Shown piece by piece: positions 49,601 through 63,123 of a DNA stretch of 64,000 nucleotides. The notes under the pieces are model-generated. The model was not told the DNA's origin and did no database searches. It worked only from the letters and a program-made list of their open reading frames with translations. Source of the DNA: Hydractinia symbiolongicarpus (lineage: Eukaryota > Cnidaria > Hydrozoa > Anthoathecata > Hydractiniidae); assembly GCF_029227915.1 (NCBI RefSeq), contig NC_079883.1, forward strand, positions 18,106,001 through 18,170,000. The letters run 5' to 3'. Position 1 is the stretch's first letter; each line of letters begins with the position of its first letter. A program made the position numbers and the translations under genes.

Positions 49601-52600
49601 TGCGCAGGCACGTGCAACCACGTGATATACGTGTAAGGCCTTTATTAGGCTGCAAGAAGCCATATTACAGTCGTTAGACGCATGTACTTGTAGTTAACGG
49701 TGTTATAACGCCATGGCGCAATGGAAAACGACTTGTGACGTCGTAGTTCATTGAGAGTGGAAAGATTATACCAATGGTAACCTGCGCAGGCATGTGGAAC
49801 AACGTGATTTATGTGTACGGACTTTATTAAGCCGCAAAAGGCCATATTACAGTCTTTAGGGGCCTGTACACGTGGTTGACGGTCTTATAACGCCGTGGCG
49901 CTATGGAAAACAACTTGGGACGTCGTAGTCCATTGAGAGTGGAAGGATAAGACCAATGGTAACCTGCGCAGGCACGTGGAACAACGTGATTTATGTATAC
50001 GGACTTTATTAGGGCGCAAAAGGCCATATTACAGCCTTTAGAGACCTGTACACGTGGTTAACGGTGTTATAAAGCTGTGGCGCAATTGCAAACAACTTGG
50101 GACGTCGTAGTCTATAGAGAGTACATGGACTAGTCCGATCGTAACTTGCGCAGGCACGTGGATCTACGTGATTTATGTGTACGACCTCTATTAGGCAGCA
50201 AAAGGCCATGCTATAGACGTTAGACGCATGTACTCGTAGTTAACGGTGTTATACCGCCATGGCGCAATGGAAAAGGACTTGGGACGTCGTAGTCCATTGA
50301 GAGTGGAAGGATAAGACCAATGGTAACCTGCGCAGGCACGTGCAACCACGTGATTTACGTGTAGGGCCTTTATTAGTGTACAAGAGGCTATATTACAGCC
50401 CTTAGGGGCTTGTACGTGTGGCTGACGCTGTTATAAAGCCATGGCGCAATGAAAAACTACTTGGGACGTCGTAGTTCATTGAGAGTGGAAGGATAAGACC
50501 AATGGTAACCTGCACAGGCACGTGCAACCACGTGATTTACGTGTAGGGCCTTTATTAGTGTACAAGAGGCTATATTACAGCCTTTAGGGGCCTGTACACG
50601 TGTTTGACGGTGTTGTGAAGCCGTGGCGCTATGGAAAACAACTTGGGACTTCGTAGTCCATTGAGAGTGAAAGGATAAGACCAATGGTAACCTGCGCAGG
50701 AACGTGCAACCACGTGATATACGTGTAAGGCCTTTATTAGGGTACAAGAGGTTATATTGCAGCCCTTAGGGGCCTGTACCTGTAATTGACGGCGTTATAA
50801 CGCCATGACACAATGGTAAACAACTTGGAACGTCGTAGTCCATTGAGAGTGGAAGGATTAGACGAATAGTAACCTGCGCAGGCACGTGGAACAACGCGAA
50901 TTGGGTGTACGGCCTTTAATACGCTGCAAAATGTCATATTACAGCCTTTAGAGACCTGTACACGTGGTTGACGGTGTTATAAAGCTGTGGCGCAATTGCA
51001 AACAACTTGGGACGTCTTAGTCCATTGAGAGTGGAAAGATTAGTCCGATCGTAACTTGCGCAGGCACGTGGAACAACGTGATTTATGTGTACGGCCTCTA
51101 TTAGGCAGCAAAAGGCCATACTATAACCTTTAGAGGCATGTACACGTGGCTGACTGTGTTATAAAGCCATGGCGCAATGGAAAACAACTTGGGACTTCGT
51201 AGTTCTTTGAGAGTGGAAGGATAAGACCAATGATAACCTGCGCAGGCACGTGCAACCACGTGATATACGTGTAAGGCCTTTATTAGTGTACAAGAGGCTA
51301 TATTGCAGCCCTTAGGGGCTTGTACGTGTGGCTGACGCTGTTATAAAGCCATGGCGCAATGGAAAACTACTTGGCACGTCGTAGTTCATTGAGAGTGGAA
51401 GGATTAGACCAATGGTAACCTGCGCAGGCACGTGCAACCACGTGATATACGTGTAAGGCCTTTATTAGGCTGCAAGAGGCCATATTACAGTCGTTAGATG
51501 CATGTACTTGTAGTTAACGGTGTTGTAACGCCATGGCGAAATGGAAAACGACTTGTGACGTCATAGTCCATTGAGAGTGGAAGGATAAGACCAATGCTAA
51601 CCTGCGCAGGCACGTGCAACCACGTGATATACGTGTAAGGCCTTTATTAGGCTGCAAGAAGCCATATTACAGTCGTTAGACGCATGTACTTGTAGTTAAC
51701 GGTGTTATAACGCCATGGCGCAATGGAAAACGACTTGTGACGTCGTAGTTCATTGAGAGTGGAAGGATTATACCAATGGTAACCTGTGCAGGCATGTGGA
51801 ACAACGTGATTTATGTGTACGGACTTTATTAAGCCGCAAAATGCCATATTACAGCCTTTAGGGGCCTGTACACGTGGTTGACGGTCTTATAACGCCGTGG
51901 CGCTATGGAAAACAACTTGGGACGTCGTAGTCCATTGAGAGTGGAAGAATAAGACCAATGGTAACCTGCGCAGGCACGTGGAACAACGTGATTTATGTAT
52001 ACGGACTTTATTAGGGCGCAAAAGGCCATATTACAGCCTTTAGAGAACTGTACACGTGGTTAACGGTGTTATAAAGCTGTGGCGCAATTGCAAACAACTT
52101 GCGACGTCGTAGTCTATTAAGAGTACATGGACTAGTCCGATCGTAACTTGCGCAGGCACGTGGATCTACGTGATTTATGTGTACGACCTCTATTAGGCAG
52201 CAAAAGGCCATGCTTAGACGTTAGAGGCCTGTACACGTGGTTGACGGTCTTATAACGCCGTGGCGCTATGGAAAACCACTTGGGACGTCGTAGTCCATTG
52301 AGAGTGGAAGGATAAGACCAATGCTAACCTGCGCAGGCACGTGCAACCACGTGATATACGTGTAAGGCCTTTATTAGGCTGCAAGAGGCCATATTGCAGT
52401 CGTTAGACGCATGTACTCGTAGTTAACGGTGTTATACTGCCATGGCGCAATGGAAAACGACTTGGGACGTCGTAGTCCATTGAGAGTGGAAGGATAAGAC
52501 CAATGATAACCTGCGCAGGCACGTGCAACCACGTGATTTACGTGTAGGGCCTTTGTTAGTGTACAAGAGGCTATATTGCAGCCCTTAGGCGCTTGTACGT

Positions 52601-55600
52601 GTGGCTGACGCTGTTATAAAGCCATGGCGCAATGAAAAACTTCTTGGGACGTCGTAGTTCATTGAGAGTGGAAGGAGAAGACTAATGGTAACCTGCGCAG
52701 GCACGTGCAACCACGTGATATATGTGTAAGGCCTTTATTAGGCTGCAAAAGGCCATATTACAGTAGTTAGACGCATGTACCCGTAGTTAACGGTGTTATA
52801 ACGCCATGGCGCAATGGAAAAAAACTTGGAACGTCGTAGTCCATTGAGAGTGGAAGGATTAGACGAATAGTAACCTGCGCAGGCACGTGGAACAACGCGA
52901 ATTGGGTGTACGGCCTTTATTAGGCTGCAAAAGGTCATATTACAGTCTTTAGAGACCTGTACACGTGGTTGACGGTGTTATAAAGCTGTGGCGCAATTGC
53001 AAACAACTTGGGACGTCTTTGTCCATTGAGAGTGGAAAGATTAGTCCGATCGTAACTTGCGCAGGCACGTGGAACAACGTGATATACGTGTAAGGCCTTT
53101 ATTAGTGTACAAGAGGCTATATTGCAGCCCTTAGGGGCTTGTACGTGTGGCTGACGCTGTTATAAAGCCATGGCGCAATGGAAAACTACTTGGGACGTCG
53201 TAGTTCATTGAGAGTGGAAGGATTAGACCAATGGTAACCTGCGCAGGCACGTGGAACAACGTGATTTATGTATACGGACTTTATTAGGCCGCAAAAGGCC
53301 ATATTACAGCCTTTAGGGGCCTGCACACGTGTTTGACGGTGTTGTAAAGCCGTGGCGCTATGTAAAACAACTTGGGACTTCGTAGTCCTTTGAGAGCGGA
53401 AGGATAAGACCAATGCTAACCTGCACAGGCACGTGCAACCACGTGATATACGTGTAAGGCCTTTATTAGGCTGCAAGAGGCCATATTACAGTCGTTAGAC
53501 GCATGTACTTGTAGTTAACGGTGTTATAACGCCATGGCGCATTGGAAAACGACTTGTGACGTCGTAGTCCATTGAGAGTGGAAGGATAAGACCAATGCTA
53601 ACCTGCGCAGGCACGTGCCACCACGTGATATACGTGTAAGGCCTTTATTAGGCTGCAAGAGGCCATATTACAGTCGTTAGACGCATGTACTTGTAGTTAA
53701 CGGTGTTATAACGCCATGGCGCAATGGAAAACGACTTGTGACGTCGTAGTTCATTGAGAGTGGAAGGATTATACCAATGGTAACCTGCGCAGGCATGTGG
53801 AACAACGTGATTTATGTGTACGGACTTTATTAAGCCGCAAAAGGCCATATTACAGCCTTTAGGGACCTGTACACGTGGTTAACGGTGTTATAAAGCTGTG
53901 GCGCAATTGCAAACAACTTGGGACGTCGTAGTCTATTGAGAGTACATGGACTAGTCGGATCGTAACTTGCGCAGGCACGTGGATCTACGTGATTTATGTG
54001 TACGACCTCTATTAGGCAGCAAAAGGCCATGCTATAGACGTTAGACGCATGTACTCGTAGTTAACGGTGTTATACGGCCATGGCGCAATGGAAAAGGACT
54101 TGGGACGTCGTAGTCCATTGAGAGTGGAAGGATAAGACCAATGGTAACCTGCGCAGGCACGTGCAACCACGTGATTTACGTGTAGGGCCTTTATTAGTGT
54201 ACAAGAGGCTATATTACAGCCCTTAGGGGCTTGTACGTGTGGCTGACGCTGTTATAAAGCCATGGCGCAATGAAAAACTACTTGGGACGTCGTAGTTCAT
54301 TGAGAGTGGAAGGATAAGACCAATGGTAACCTGCGCAGGCACGTGGAACCACGTGATATACGTGTGAGGCTTTTATTAGGCTGCAAGAGGCAGCCTTTAG
54401 GGGCCTGTACACGTGGTTGACGGTGTTGTGAAGCCGTGGCCCTATGGAAAACAACTTGGGACGTCGTAGTCGATTGAGCGCGGAAGGATAAGACCAATGA
54501 TAACCTGCGCAGGAACGTGCAACCACGTGATATACGTGTAAGGCCTTTATTAAGGTACAAGAGGCTATATTGCAGCCCTTAGGGGCCTGTACCTGTAATT
54601 GACGGCGTTATAACGCCATGACACAATGGTAAACAACTTGGAACGTCGTAGTCCATTGAGAGTGGAAGGATTAGACGAATAGTAACCTGCGCAGGCACGT
54701 GGAACAACGCGAATTGGGTGTACGGCCTTTAATAGGCTGCAAAAGGTCATATTACAGCCTTTAGAGACCTGTACACGTGGTTGACGGTGTTATAAAGCTG
54801 TGGCGCAATTCCAAACAACTTGGGACGTCTTAGTCCATTGAGAGTGGAAAGATTAGTCCGATCGTAACTTGCGCAGGCACGTGGAACAACGTGATTTATG
54901 TGTACGGCCTCTATTATGCAGCAAAAGGCCATACTATAACCTTTAGAGGCATGTACACGTGGCTGACTGTGTTATAAAGCCATGGCGCAATGGAAAACAA
55001 CTTGGGACTTCGTAGTCCTTTGAGAGTGGAAGGATAAGACCAATGATAACCTGCGCAGGCACGTGCAACCACGTGATATACGTGTAAGGCCTTTATTAGT
55101 GTACAAGAGGCTATATTGCAGCCCTTAGGGGCTTGTACGTGTGGCTGACGCTGTTATAAAGCCATGGCGCAATGGAAAACTACTTGGCACGTCGTAGTTC
55201 ATTGAGAGTGGAAGGATTAGACCAATGGTAACCTGCGCAGGCACGTGCAACCACGTGATATACGTGTAAGGCCTTTATTAGGCTGCAAGAGGCCATATTA
55301 CAGTCGTTAGACGCATGTACTTGTAGTTAACGGTGTTATAACGCCATGGCGCAATGGAAAACGACTTGTGACGTCGTAGTCCATTGAGAGTGGAAGGATA
55401 AGACCAATGCTAACCTGCGCAGGCACGTGCAACCACGTGATATACGTGTAAGGCCTTTATTAGGCTGCAAGAGGCCATATTACAGTCGTTAGACGCATGT
55501 ACTTGTAGTTAACGGTGTTATAACGCCATGGCGCAATGGAAAACGACTTGTGACGTCGTAGTTCATTGAGAGTGGAAGGATTATACCAATGGTAACCTGC

Positions 55601-56135
55601 GCAGGCATGTGGAACAACGTGATTTATGTGTACGGACTTTATTAAGCCGCAAAAGGCCATCTTACAGCCTTTAGGGGCCTGTACACGTGGCTGACTGTGT
55701 TATAAAGCCATGGCGCAATGGAAAACAACTTGGGACTTCGTAGTCCTTTGAGAGTGGAAGGATAAGACCAATGATAACCTGCGCAGGCACGTGCAACCAC
55801 GTGATATACGTGTAAGGCCTTTATTAGTGTACAAGAGGCTATATTGCAGCCCTTAGGGGCTTGTACGTGTGGCTGACGCTGTTATAAAGCCATGGCGCAA
55901 TGGAAAACTACTTGGCACGTCGTAGTTCATTGAGAGTGGAAGGATTAGACCAATGGTAACCTGCGCAGGCACGTGCAACCACGTGATATACGTGTAAGGC
56001 CTTTATTAGGCTGCAAGAGGCCATATTACAGTCGTTAGACGCATGTACTTGTAGTTAACGGTGTTATAACGCCATGGCGCAATGGAAAACGACTTGTGAC
56101 GTCGTAGTCCATTGAGAGTGGAAGGATAAGACCAA

Positions 56136-58127
56136 TGCTAACCTGCGCAGGCAAGTGCAACCACGTGATATACGTGTAAGGCCTTTATTAGGCTGCAAGA
56201 GGCCATATTACAGTCGTTAGACGCATGTACTTGTAGTTAACGGTGTTATAACGCCATGGCGCAATGGAAAACGACTTGTGACGTCGTAGTTCATTGAGAG
56301 TGGAAGGATTATACCAATGGTAACCTGCGCAGGCATGTGGAACAACGTGATTTATGTGTACGGACTTTATTAAGCCGCAAAAGGCCATCTTACAGCCTTT
56401 AGGGGCCTGTACACGTGGTTGACGGTCTTATAACGCCGTGGCGCTATGGAAAACAACTTGGGACGTCGTAGTCCATTGAGAGTGGAAGGATAAGACCAAT
56501 GGTAACCTGCGCAGGCACGTGGAACAACGTGATTTATGTATACGGACTTAATTAGGGCGCAAAAGGCCATATTACAGCCTTTAGAGAACTGTACACGTGG
56601 TTAACAGTGTTATAAAGCTGTGGCGCAATTGCAAACAACTTGCGACGTCGTAGTCTATTGAGAGTACATGGACTAGTCCGATCGTAACTTGCGCAGGCAC
56701 GTGGATCTACGTGATTTATGTGTACGACCTCTATTAGGCAGCAAAAGGCCATGCTTAGACGTTAGAGGCCTGTACACGTGGTTGACGGTCTTATAACGCC
56801 GTTGCGCTATGGAAAACCACTTGGGACGTCGTAGTCCATTGAGAGTGGAAGGATAAGACCAATGCTAACCTGCGCAGGCACGTGCAACCACGTGATATAC
56901 GTGTAAGGCCTTTATTAGGCTGCAAGAGGCCATATTGCAGTCGTTAGACGCATGTACTCGTAGTTAACGGTGTTATACCGCCATGGCGCAATGGAAAACG
57001 ACTTGGGACGTCGTAGTCCATTGAGAGTGGAAGGATAAGACCAATGATAACCTGCGCAGGCACGTGCAACCACGTGATTTACGTGTAGGGCCTTTATTAG
57101 TGTACAAGAGGCTATATTACAGCCTTTAGGGGCTTGTACGTGTGGCTGACGCTGTTATAAACCATGGCGCAATGAAAAACTACTTGGGACGTCGTAGTTC
57201 ATTGAGAGTGGAAGGATAAGACCAATGGTAACCTGCGCAGGCACGTGGAACCACGTGATATACGTGTAAGGCCTTTATTAGGCTGCAAGAAGCAGCCTTT
57301 AGGGGCCTGTACACGTGGTTGACGGTGTTATAAAGCTGTGGCGCAATTGCAAACAACTTGGGACTTCGTAGTCCTTTGAGAGTGGAAGGATAAGACCAAT
57401 GATAACTTGTGCAGGCACGTGCAACCACGTGATATACGTGTAAGGCCTTTATTAGTGTACAAGAGGCTATATTACAGCCCTTAGGGGCTTGTACGTGTGG
57501 CTGACGTTGTTATAAAGCCATGGCGCAATGGAAAACTACTTGGGACGTCGTAGTTCATTGAGAGTTGAAGAAGAAGACCAATGGTAACCTGCGCAGGCAC
57601 GTGCAACCACGTGATATACGTGTAAGGCCTTTATTAGGCTGCAAGAGGCCATATTGCAGTCGTTAGACGCATGTACTCGTAGTTAACGGTGTTATACCGC
57701 CATGGCGCAATGGAAAACGACTTGGGACGTCGTAGTCCATTGAGAGTGGAAGGATAAGACCAATGATAACCTGCGCAGGCACGTGCAACCACGTGATATA
57801 CGTGTAAGGCCTTTATTAGTGTACAAGAGGCTATATTACAGCCCTTAGGGGCTTGTACGTGTGGCTGACGGTGTTATAAAGCTGTGGCGCAATTGCAATC
57901 AACTTGGGACGTCTTAGTCCATTGAGAGTGGAAAGATTAGTCCGATCGTAACTTGCGCAGGCACGTGGAACAACGTGATTTATGTGTACGGCCTCTATTA
58001 GGCAGCAAAAGGCCATACTAAAGCCTTTATAGGCATGTACACGCGGCTGACTGTGTTATAAAGCCATGGTGCAATGGAAAACAACTTGGGACTTCGTAGT
58101 CCTTTGAGAGTGGAAGGATAAGACCAA
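56136..58127 (+). repeat. 11-mer HOR, copy 1 (1992 bp)
   Basis: Eleven monomers beginning with the T1 that carries GCAGGCAAGTGCAACC (first CACGTG changed to CAAGTG). Length is 11 x 182 minus 10, explained by an 8-bp deletion monomer, a 1-bp loss at CATGCTTAGAC and a 1-bp loss at TTATAAACCATGG. It begins TGCTAACC whereas copies 2 and 3 begin TGATAACC, marking the recombination joint. It has GAAGAAGAAGACC near 57565, where copy 2 has GAAGGAGAAGACC. Confidence 0.9.
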
Positions 58128-60119
58128 TGATAACCTGCGCAGGCAAGTGCAACCACGTGATATACGTGTAAGGCCTTTATTAGGCTGCAAGAGGCCATAT
58201 TACAGTCGTTAGACGCATGTACTTGTAGTTAACGGTGTTATAACGCCATGGCGCAATGGAAAACGACTTGTGACGTCGTAGTTCATTGAGAGTGGAAGGA
58301 TTATACCAATGGTAACCTGCGCAGGCATGTGGAACAACGTGATTTATGTGTACGGACTTTATTAAGCCGCAAAAGGCCATCTTACAGCCTTTAGGGGCCT
58401 GTACACGTGGTTGACGGTCTTATAACGCCGTGGCGCTATGGAAAACAACTTGGGACGTCGTAGTCCATTGAGAGTGGAAGGATAAGACCAATGGTAACCT
58501 GCGCAGGCACGTGGAACAACGTGATTTATGTATACGGACTTAATTAGGGCGCAAAAGGCCATATTACAGCCTTTAGAGAACTGTACACGTGGTTAACAGT
58601 GTTATAAAGCTGTGGCGCAATTGCAAACAACTTGCGACGTCGTAGTCTATTGAGAGTACATGGACTAGTCCGATCGTAACTTGCGCAGGCACGTGGATCT
58701 ACGTGATTTATGTGTACGACCTCTATTAGGCAGCAAAAGGCCATGCTTAGACGTTAGAGGCCTGTACACGTGGTTGACGGTCTTATAACGCCGTTGCGCT
58801 ATGGAAAACCACTTGGGACGTCGTAGTCCATTGAGAGTGGAAGGATAAGACCAATGCTAACCTGCGCAGGCACGTGCAACCACGTGATATACGTGTAAGG
58901 CCTTTATTAGGCTGCAAGAGGCCATATTGCAGTCGTTAGACGCATGTACTCGTAGTTAACGGTGTTATACCGCCATGGCGCAATGGAAAACGACTTGGGA
59001 CGTCGTAGTCCATTGAGAGTGGAAGGATAAGACCAATGATAACCTGCGCAGGCACGTGCAACCACGTGATTTACGTGTAGGGCCTTTATTAGTGTACAAG
59101 AGGCTATATTACAGCCTTTAGGGGCTTGTACGTGTGGCTGACGCTGTTATAAACCATGGCGCAATGAAAAACTACTTGGGACGTCGTAGTTCATTGAGAG
59201 TGGAAGGATAAGACCAATGGTAACCTGCGCAGGCACGTGGAACCACGTGATATACGTGTAAGGCCTTTATTAGGCTGCAAGAAGCAGCCTTTAGGGGCCT
59301 GTACACGTGGTTGACGGTGTTATAAAGCTGTGGCGCAATTGCAAACAACTTGGGACTTCGTAGTCCTTTGAGAGTGGAAGGATAAGACCAATGATAACTT
59401 GTGCAGGCACGTGCAACCACGTGATATACGTGTAAGGCCTTTATTAGTGTACAAGAGGCTATATTACAGCCCTTAGGGGCTTGTACGTGTGGCTGACGTT
59501 GTTATAAAGCCATGGCGCAATGGAAAACTACTTGGGACGTCGTAGTTCATTGAGAGTTGAAGGAGAAGACCAATGGTAACCTGCGCAGGCACGTGCAACC
59601 ACGTGATATACGTGTAAGGCCTTTATTAGGCTGCAAGAGGCCATATTGCAGTCGTTAGACGCATGTACTCGTAGTTAACGGTGTTATACCGCCATGGCGC
59701 AATGGAAAACGACTTGGGACGTCGTAGTCCATTGAGAGTGGAAGGATAAGACCAATGATAACCTGCGCAGGCACGTGCAACCACGTGATATACGTGTAAG
59801 GCCTTTATTAGTGTACAAGAGGCTATATTACAGCCCTTAGGGGCTTGTACGTGTGGCTGACGGTGTTATAAAGCTGTGGCGCAATTGCAATCAACTTGGG
59901 ACGTCTTAGTCCATTGAGAGTGGAAAGATTAGTCCGATCGTAACTTGCGCAGGCACGTGGAACAACGTGATTTATGTGTACGGCCTCTATTAGGCAGCAA
60001 AAGGCCATACTAAAGCCTTTATAGGCATGTACACGCGGCTGACTGTGTTATAAAGCCATGGTGCAATGGAAAACAACTTGGGACTTCGTAGTCCTTTGAG
60101 AGTGGAAGGATAAGACCAA
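58128..60119 (+). repeat. 11-mer HOR, copy 2 (1992 bp)
   Basis: Direct tandem repeat of 56136-58127 at an offset of 1992, with the same GCAAGTGCAACC start, the same TTAATTAGGGCGC, GCCGTTGCGCTATGG, AAACCATGG and CAAGAAGCAGCC variants, and nearly no differences. Confidence 0.9.
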
Positions 60120-61106
60120 TGATAACCTGCGCAGGCAAGTGCAACCACGTGATATACGTGTAAGGCCTTTATTAGGCTGCAAGAGGCCATATTACAGTCG
60201 TTAGACGCATGTACTTGTAGTTAACGGTGTTATAACGCCATGGCGCAATGGAAAACGACTTGTGACGTCGTAGTTCATTGAGAGTGGAAGGATTATACCA
60301 ATGGTAACCTGCGCAGGCATGTGGAACAACGTGATTTATGTGTACGGACTTTATTAAGCCGCAAAAGGCCATCTTACAGCCTTTAGGGGCCTGTACACGT
60401 GGTTGACGGTCTTATAACGCCGTGGCGCTATGGAAAACAACTTGGGACGTCGTAGTCCATTGAGAGTGGAAGGATAAGACCAATGGTAACCTGCGCAGGC
60501 ACGTGGAACAACGTGATTTATGTATACGGACTTAATTAGGGCGCAAAAGGCCATATTACAGCCTTTAGAGAACTGTACACGTGGTTAACAGTGTTATAAA
60601 GCTGTGGCGCAATTGCAAACAACTTGCGACGTCGTAGTCTATTGAGAGTACATGGACTAGTCCGATCGTAACTTGCGCAGGCACGTGGATCTACGTGATT
60701 TATGTGTACGACCTCTATTAGGCAGCAAAAGGCCATGCTTAGACGTTAGAGGCCTGTACACGTGGTTGACGGTCTTATAACGCCGTTGCGCTATGGAAAA
60801 CCACTTGGGACGTCGTAGTCCATTGAGAGTGGAAGGATAAGACCAATGCTAACCTGCGCAGGCACGTGCAACCACGTGATATACGTGTAAGGCCTTTATT
60901 AGGCTGCAAGAGGCCATATTGCAGTCGTTAGACGCATGTACTCGTAGTTAACGGTGTTATACCGCCATGGCGCAATGGAAAACGACTTGGGACGTCGTAG
61001 TCCATTGAGAGTGGAAGGATAAGACCAATGATAACCTGCGCAGGCACGTGCAACCACGTGATTTACGTGTAGGGCCTTTATTAGTGTACAAGAGGCTATA
61101 TTACAG
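60120..61106 (+). repeat. 11-mer HOR, copy 3 (first half only)
   Basis: Continues the 1992-bp period through five and a half monomers. It stops near 61106, where AGCCCTTAGGGGC replaces the AGCCTTTAGGGGC of copies 1 and 2, and TATAAAGCCATGG replaces TATAAACCATGG. Confidence 0.88.
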
Positions 61107-62688
61107 CCCTTAGGGGCTTGTACGTGTGGCTGACGCTGTTATAAAGCCATGGCGCAATGGAAAACTACTTGGGACGTCGTAGTCCTTTGAGAGTGGAAGG
61201 ATAAGACCAATGATAACCTGCGCAGGCACGTGCAACCACGTGATATACGTGTAAGGCCTTTATTAGTGTACAAGAGGCTATATTACAGCCCTTAGGGGCT
61301 TGTACGTGTGGCTGACGCTGTTATAAAGCCATGGCGCAATGGAAAACTACTTGGGACGTCGTAGTTCATTGAGAGTGGAAGGATTAGACCAATGGTAACC
61401 TACGCAGGCACGTGGAACAACGTGATTTATGTATACGGACTTTATTAGGCCGCAAAAGGCCATATTACAGCCTTTAGGGGCCTGCACACGTGTTTGACGG
61501 TGTTGTAAAGCCGTGGCGCTATGGAAAACAACTTGGGACTTCGTAGTCCTTTGAGAGCGGAAGGATAAGACCAATGCTAACCTGCACAGGCACGTGCAAC
61601 CACGTGATATACGTGTAAGGCCTTTATTAGGCTGCAAGAGGCCATATTACAGTCGTTAGACGCATGTACTTGTAGTTAACAGTGTTATAACGCCATGGCG
61701 CAATGGAAAACGACTTGTGACGTCGTAGTCCATTGAGAGTGGAAGGATAAGACCAATGCTAACCTGCGCAGGCACGTGCAACCACGTGATATACGTGTAA
61801 GGCCTTTATTAGGCTGCAAGAGGCCATATTACAGTCGTTAGACGCATGTACTTGTAGTTAACGGTGTTATACCACCATGGTGCAATGGAAAACGACTTGT
61901 GACGTCGTAGTTCCTTGAGAGTGGAAGGATTATACCAATGGTAACCTGCGCAGGCATGTGGAACAACGTGATTTATGTGTACGGACTTTATTAAGCCGCA
62001 AAAGGCCATATTACAGTCTTTAGGGGCCTGTACACGTGGTTGACGGTCTTATAACGCCGTGGCGCTGTGGAAAACAACTTGGGACGTCGTAGTCCATTGA
62101 GAGTGGAAGGATAAGACCAATGGTAACCTGCGTAGGCACGTGGAACAACGTGATTTATGTATACGGACTTTATTAGGGCGCAAAAGGCCATATTACTGCC
62201 TTTAGAGACCTGTACACGTGGTTAACGGTGTTATAAAGCTGTGGCGCAATTGCAAACAACTTGGGACGTCGTAGTCTATTGAGAGTACATGGACTAGTCC
62301 GATCGTAACTTGCGCAGGCACGTGGATCTACGTGATTTATGTGTACGACCTCTATTAGGCAGCAAAAGGCCATGCTATAGACGTTAGACGCATGTACTCG
62401 TAGTTAACGGTGTTATACCGCCATGGCGCAATGGAAAAGGACTTGGGACGTCGTAGTCCATTGAGAGTGGAAGGATAAGACCAATGGTAACCTGCGCAGG
62501 CACGTGCAACCACGTGATTTACGTGTAGGGCCTTTATTAGTGTACAAGAGGCTATATTACAGCCCTTAGGGGCTTGTACGTGTGGCTGACGCTGTTATAA
62601 AGCCATGGCGCAATGAAAAACTACTTGGGACGTCGTAGTTCATTGAGAGTGGAAGGATAAGACCAATGGTAACCTGCGCAGGCACGTG
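61107..62688 (+). repeat. Third copy of a D1/D2 sub-segment
   Basis: From about 61190 to 62688 it matches 33730-35228 at an offset of 27460 and 49026-50524 at an offset of 12164. It includes a K cassette (T6-like member at 62121). Private changes include TACGCAGGCACG near 61401, ATACCACCATGGTGC near 61871 and GCGTAGGCACG near 62130, so it is more diverged from D1 and D2 than they are from each other. Confidence 0.83.
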
Positions 62689-63123
62689 TACCAACGCGAA
62701 TTGGGTGTACGGTCTTTATTAGGCTGCAAAAGGTCATATTACAGCCTTTAGAGACCTGTACACGTGGTTGACGGTGTTATAAAGCTGTGGCGCAATTGCA
62801 AACAACTTGGGACGTCTTAGTCCATTGAGAGTGGAAAGATTAGTCCGATCGTAACTTGCGCAGGCACGTGGAACAACGTGATTAATGTGTAAGGCCTTTA
62901 TTAGTGTACAAGAGGCTATATTACAGCCCTTAGGGGCTTGTACGTGTGGCTGACGCTGTTATAAAGCCATGGCGCAATGGAAAACTACTTGCGACGTCGT
63001 AGTTCATTGAGAGTTGAAGGAGAAGACCAATGGTAACCTGCGCAGGCACGTGCAACCACGTGATATACGTGTAAGGCCTTTATTAGGCTGCAAGAGGCCA
63101 TATTACAGTCGTTAGACGCATGT
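62689..63123 (+). repeat. Hybrid monomers between D-type block and terminal array
   Basis: Contains GTACCAACGCGAATTGGG (a two-box/T6 head hybrid near 62687), a T6 body, then a T7 start that changes at GTGATTAATGTGTAAGGCC into a T3 body, then the beginning of a T1. It leads without interruption into the 280-bp units. Confidence 0.75.

Larger units (their letters stand above)
45173..57593 (+). repeat. 12.4-kb segmental duplication, copy D2
   Basis: Second copy of 29881-42297. Differences noticed are scattered single bases, for example CCATGGTGCAATGG near 46985 against CCATGGCGC, GGTAGACGG near 47330 against GGTTGACGG, AAACTACTTGGG near 47905 against AAACCACTTGGG, and TGTTGTAACGCC with TGGCGAAATGG near 51525. 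The overall identity is very high by eye; I have not computed it. The last 1.46 kb is also the start of the 1992-bp tandem. Confidence 0.9.

Noticed and set aside
51556-51563. Perfect CRE-like TGACGTCA
   Set aside because: It is a single-base change (CG to CA) in one monomer of the common TGACGTCG. It is not repeated in the partner copy and is best read as a random mutation.
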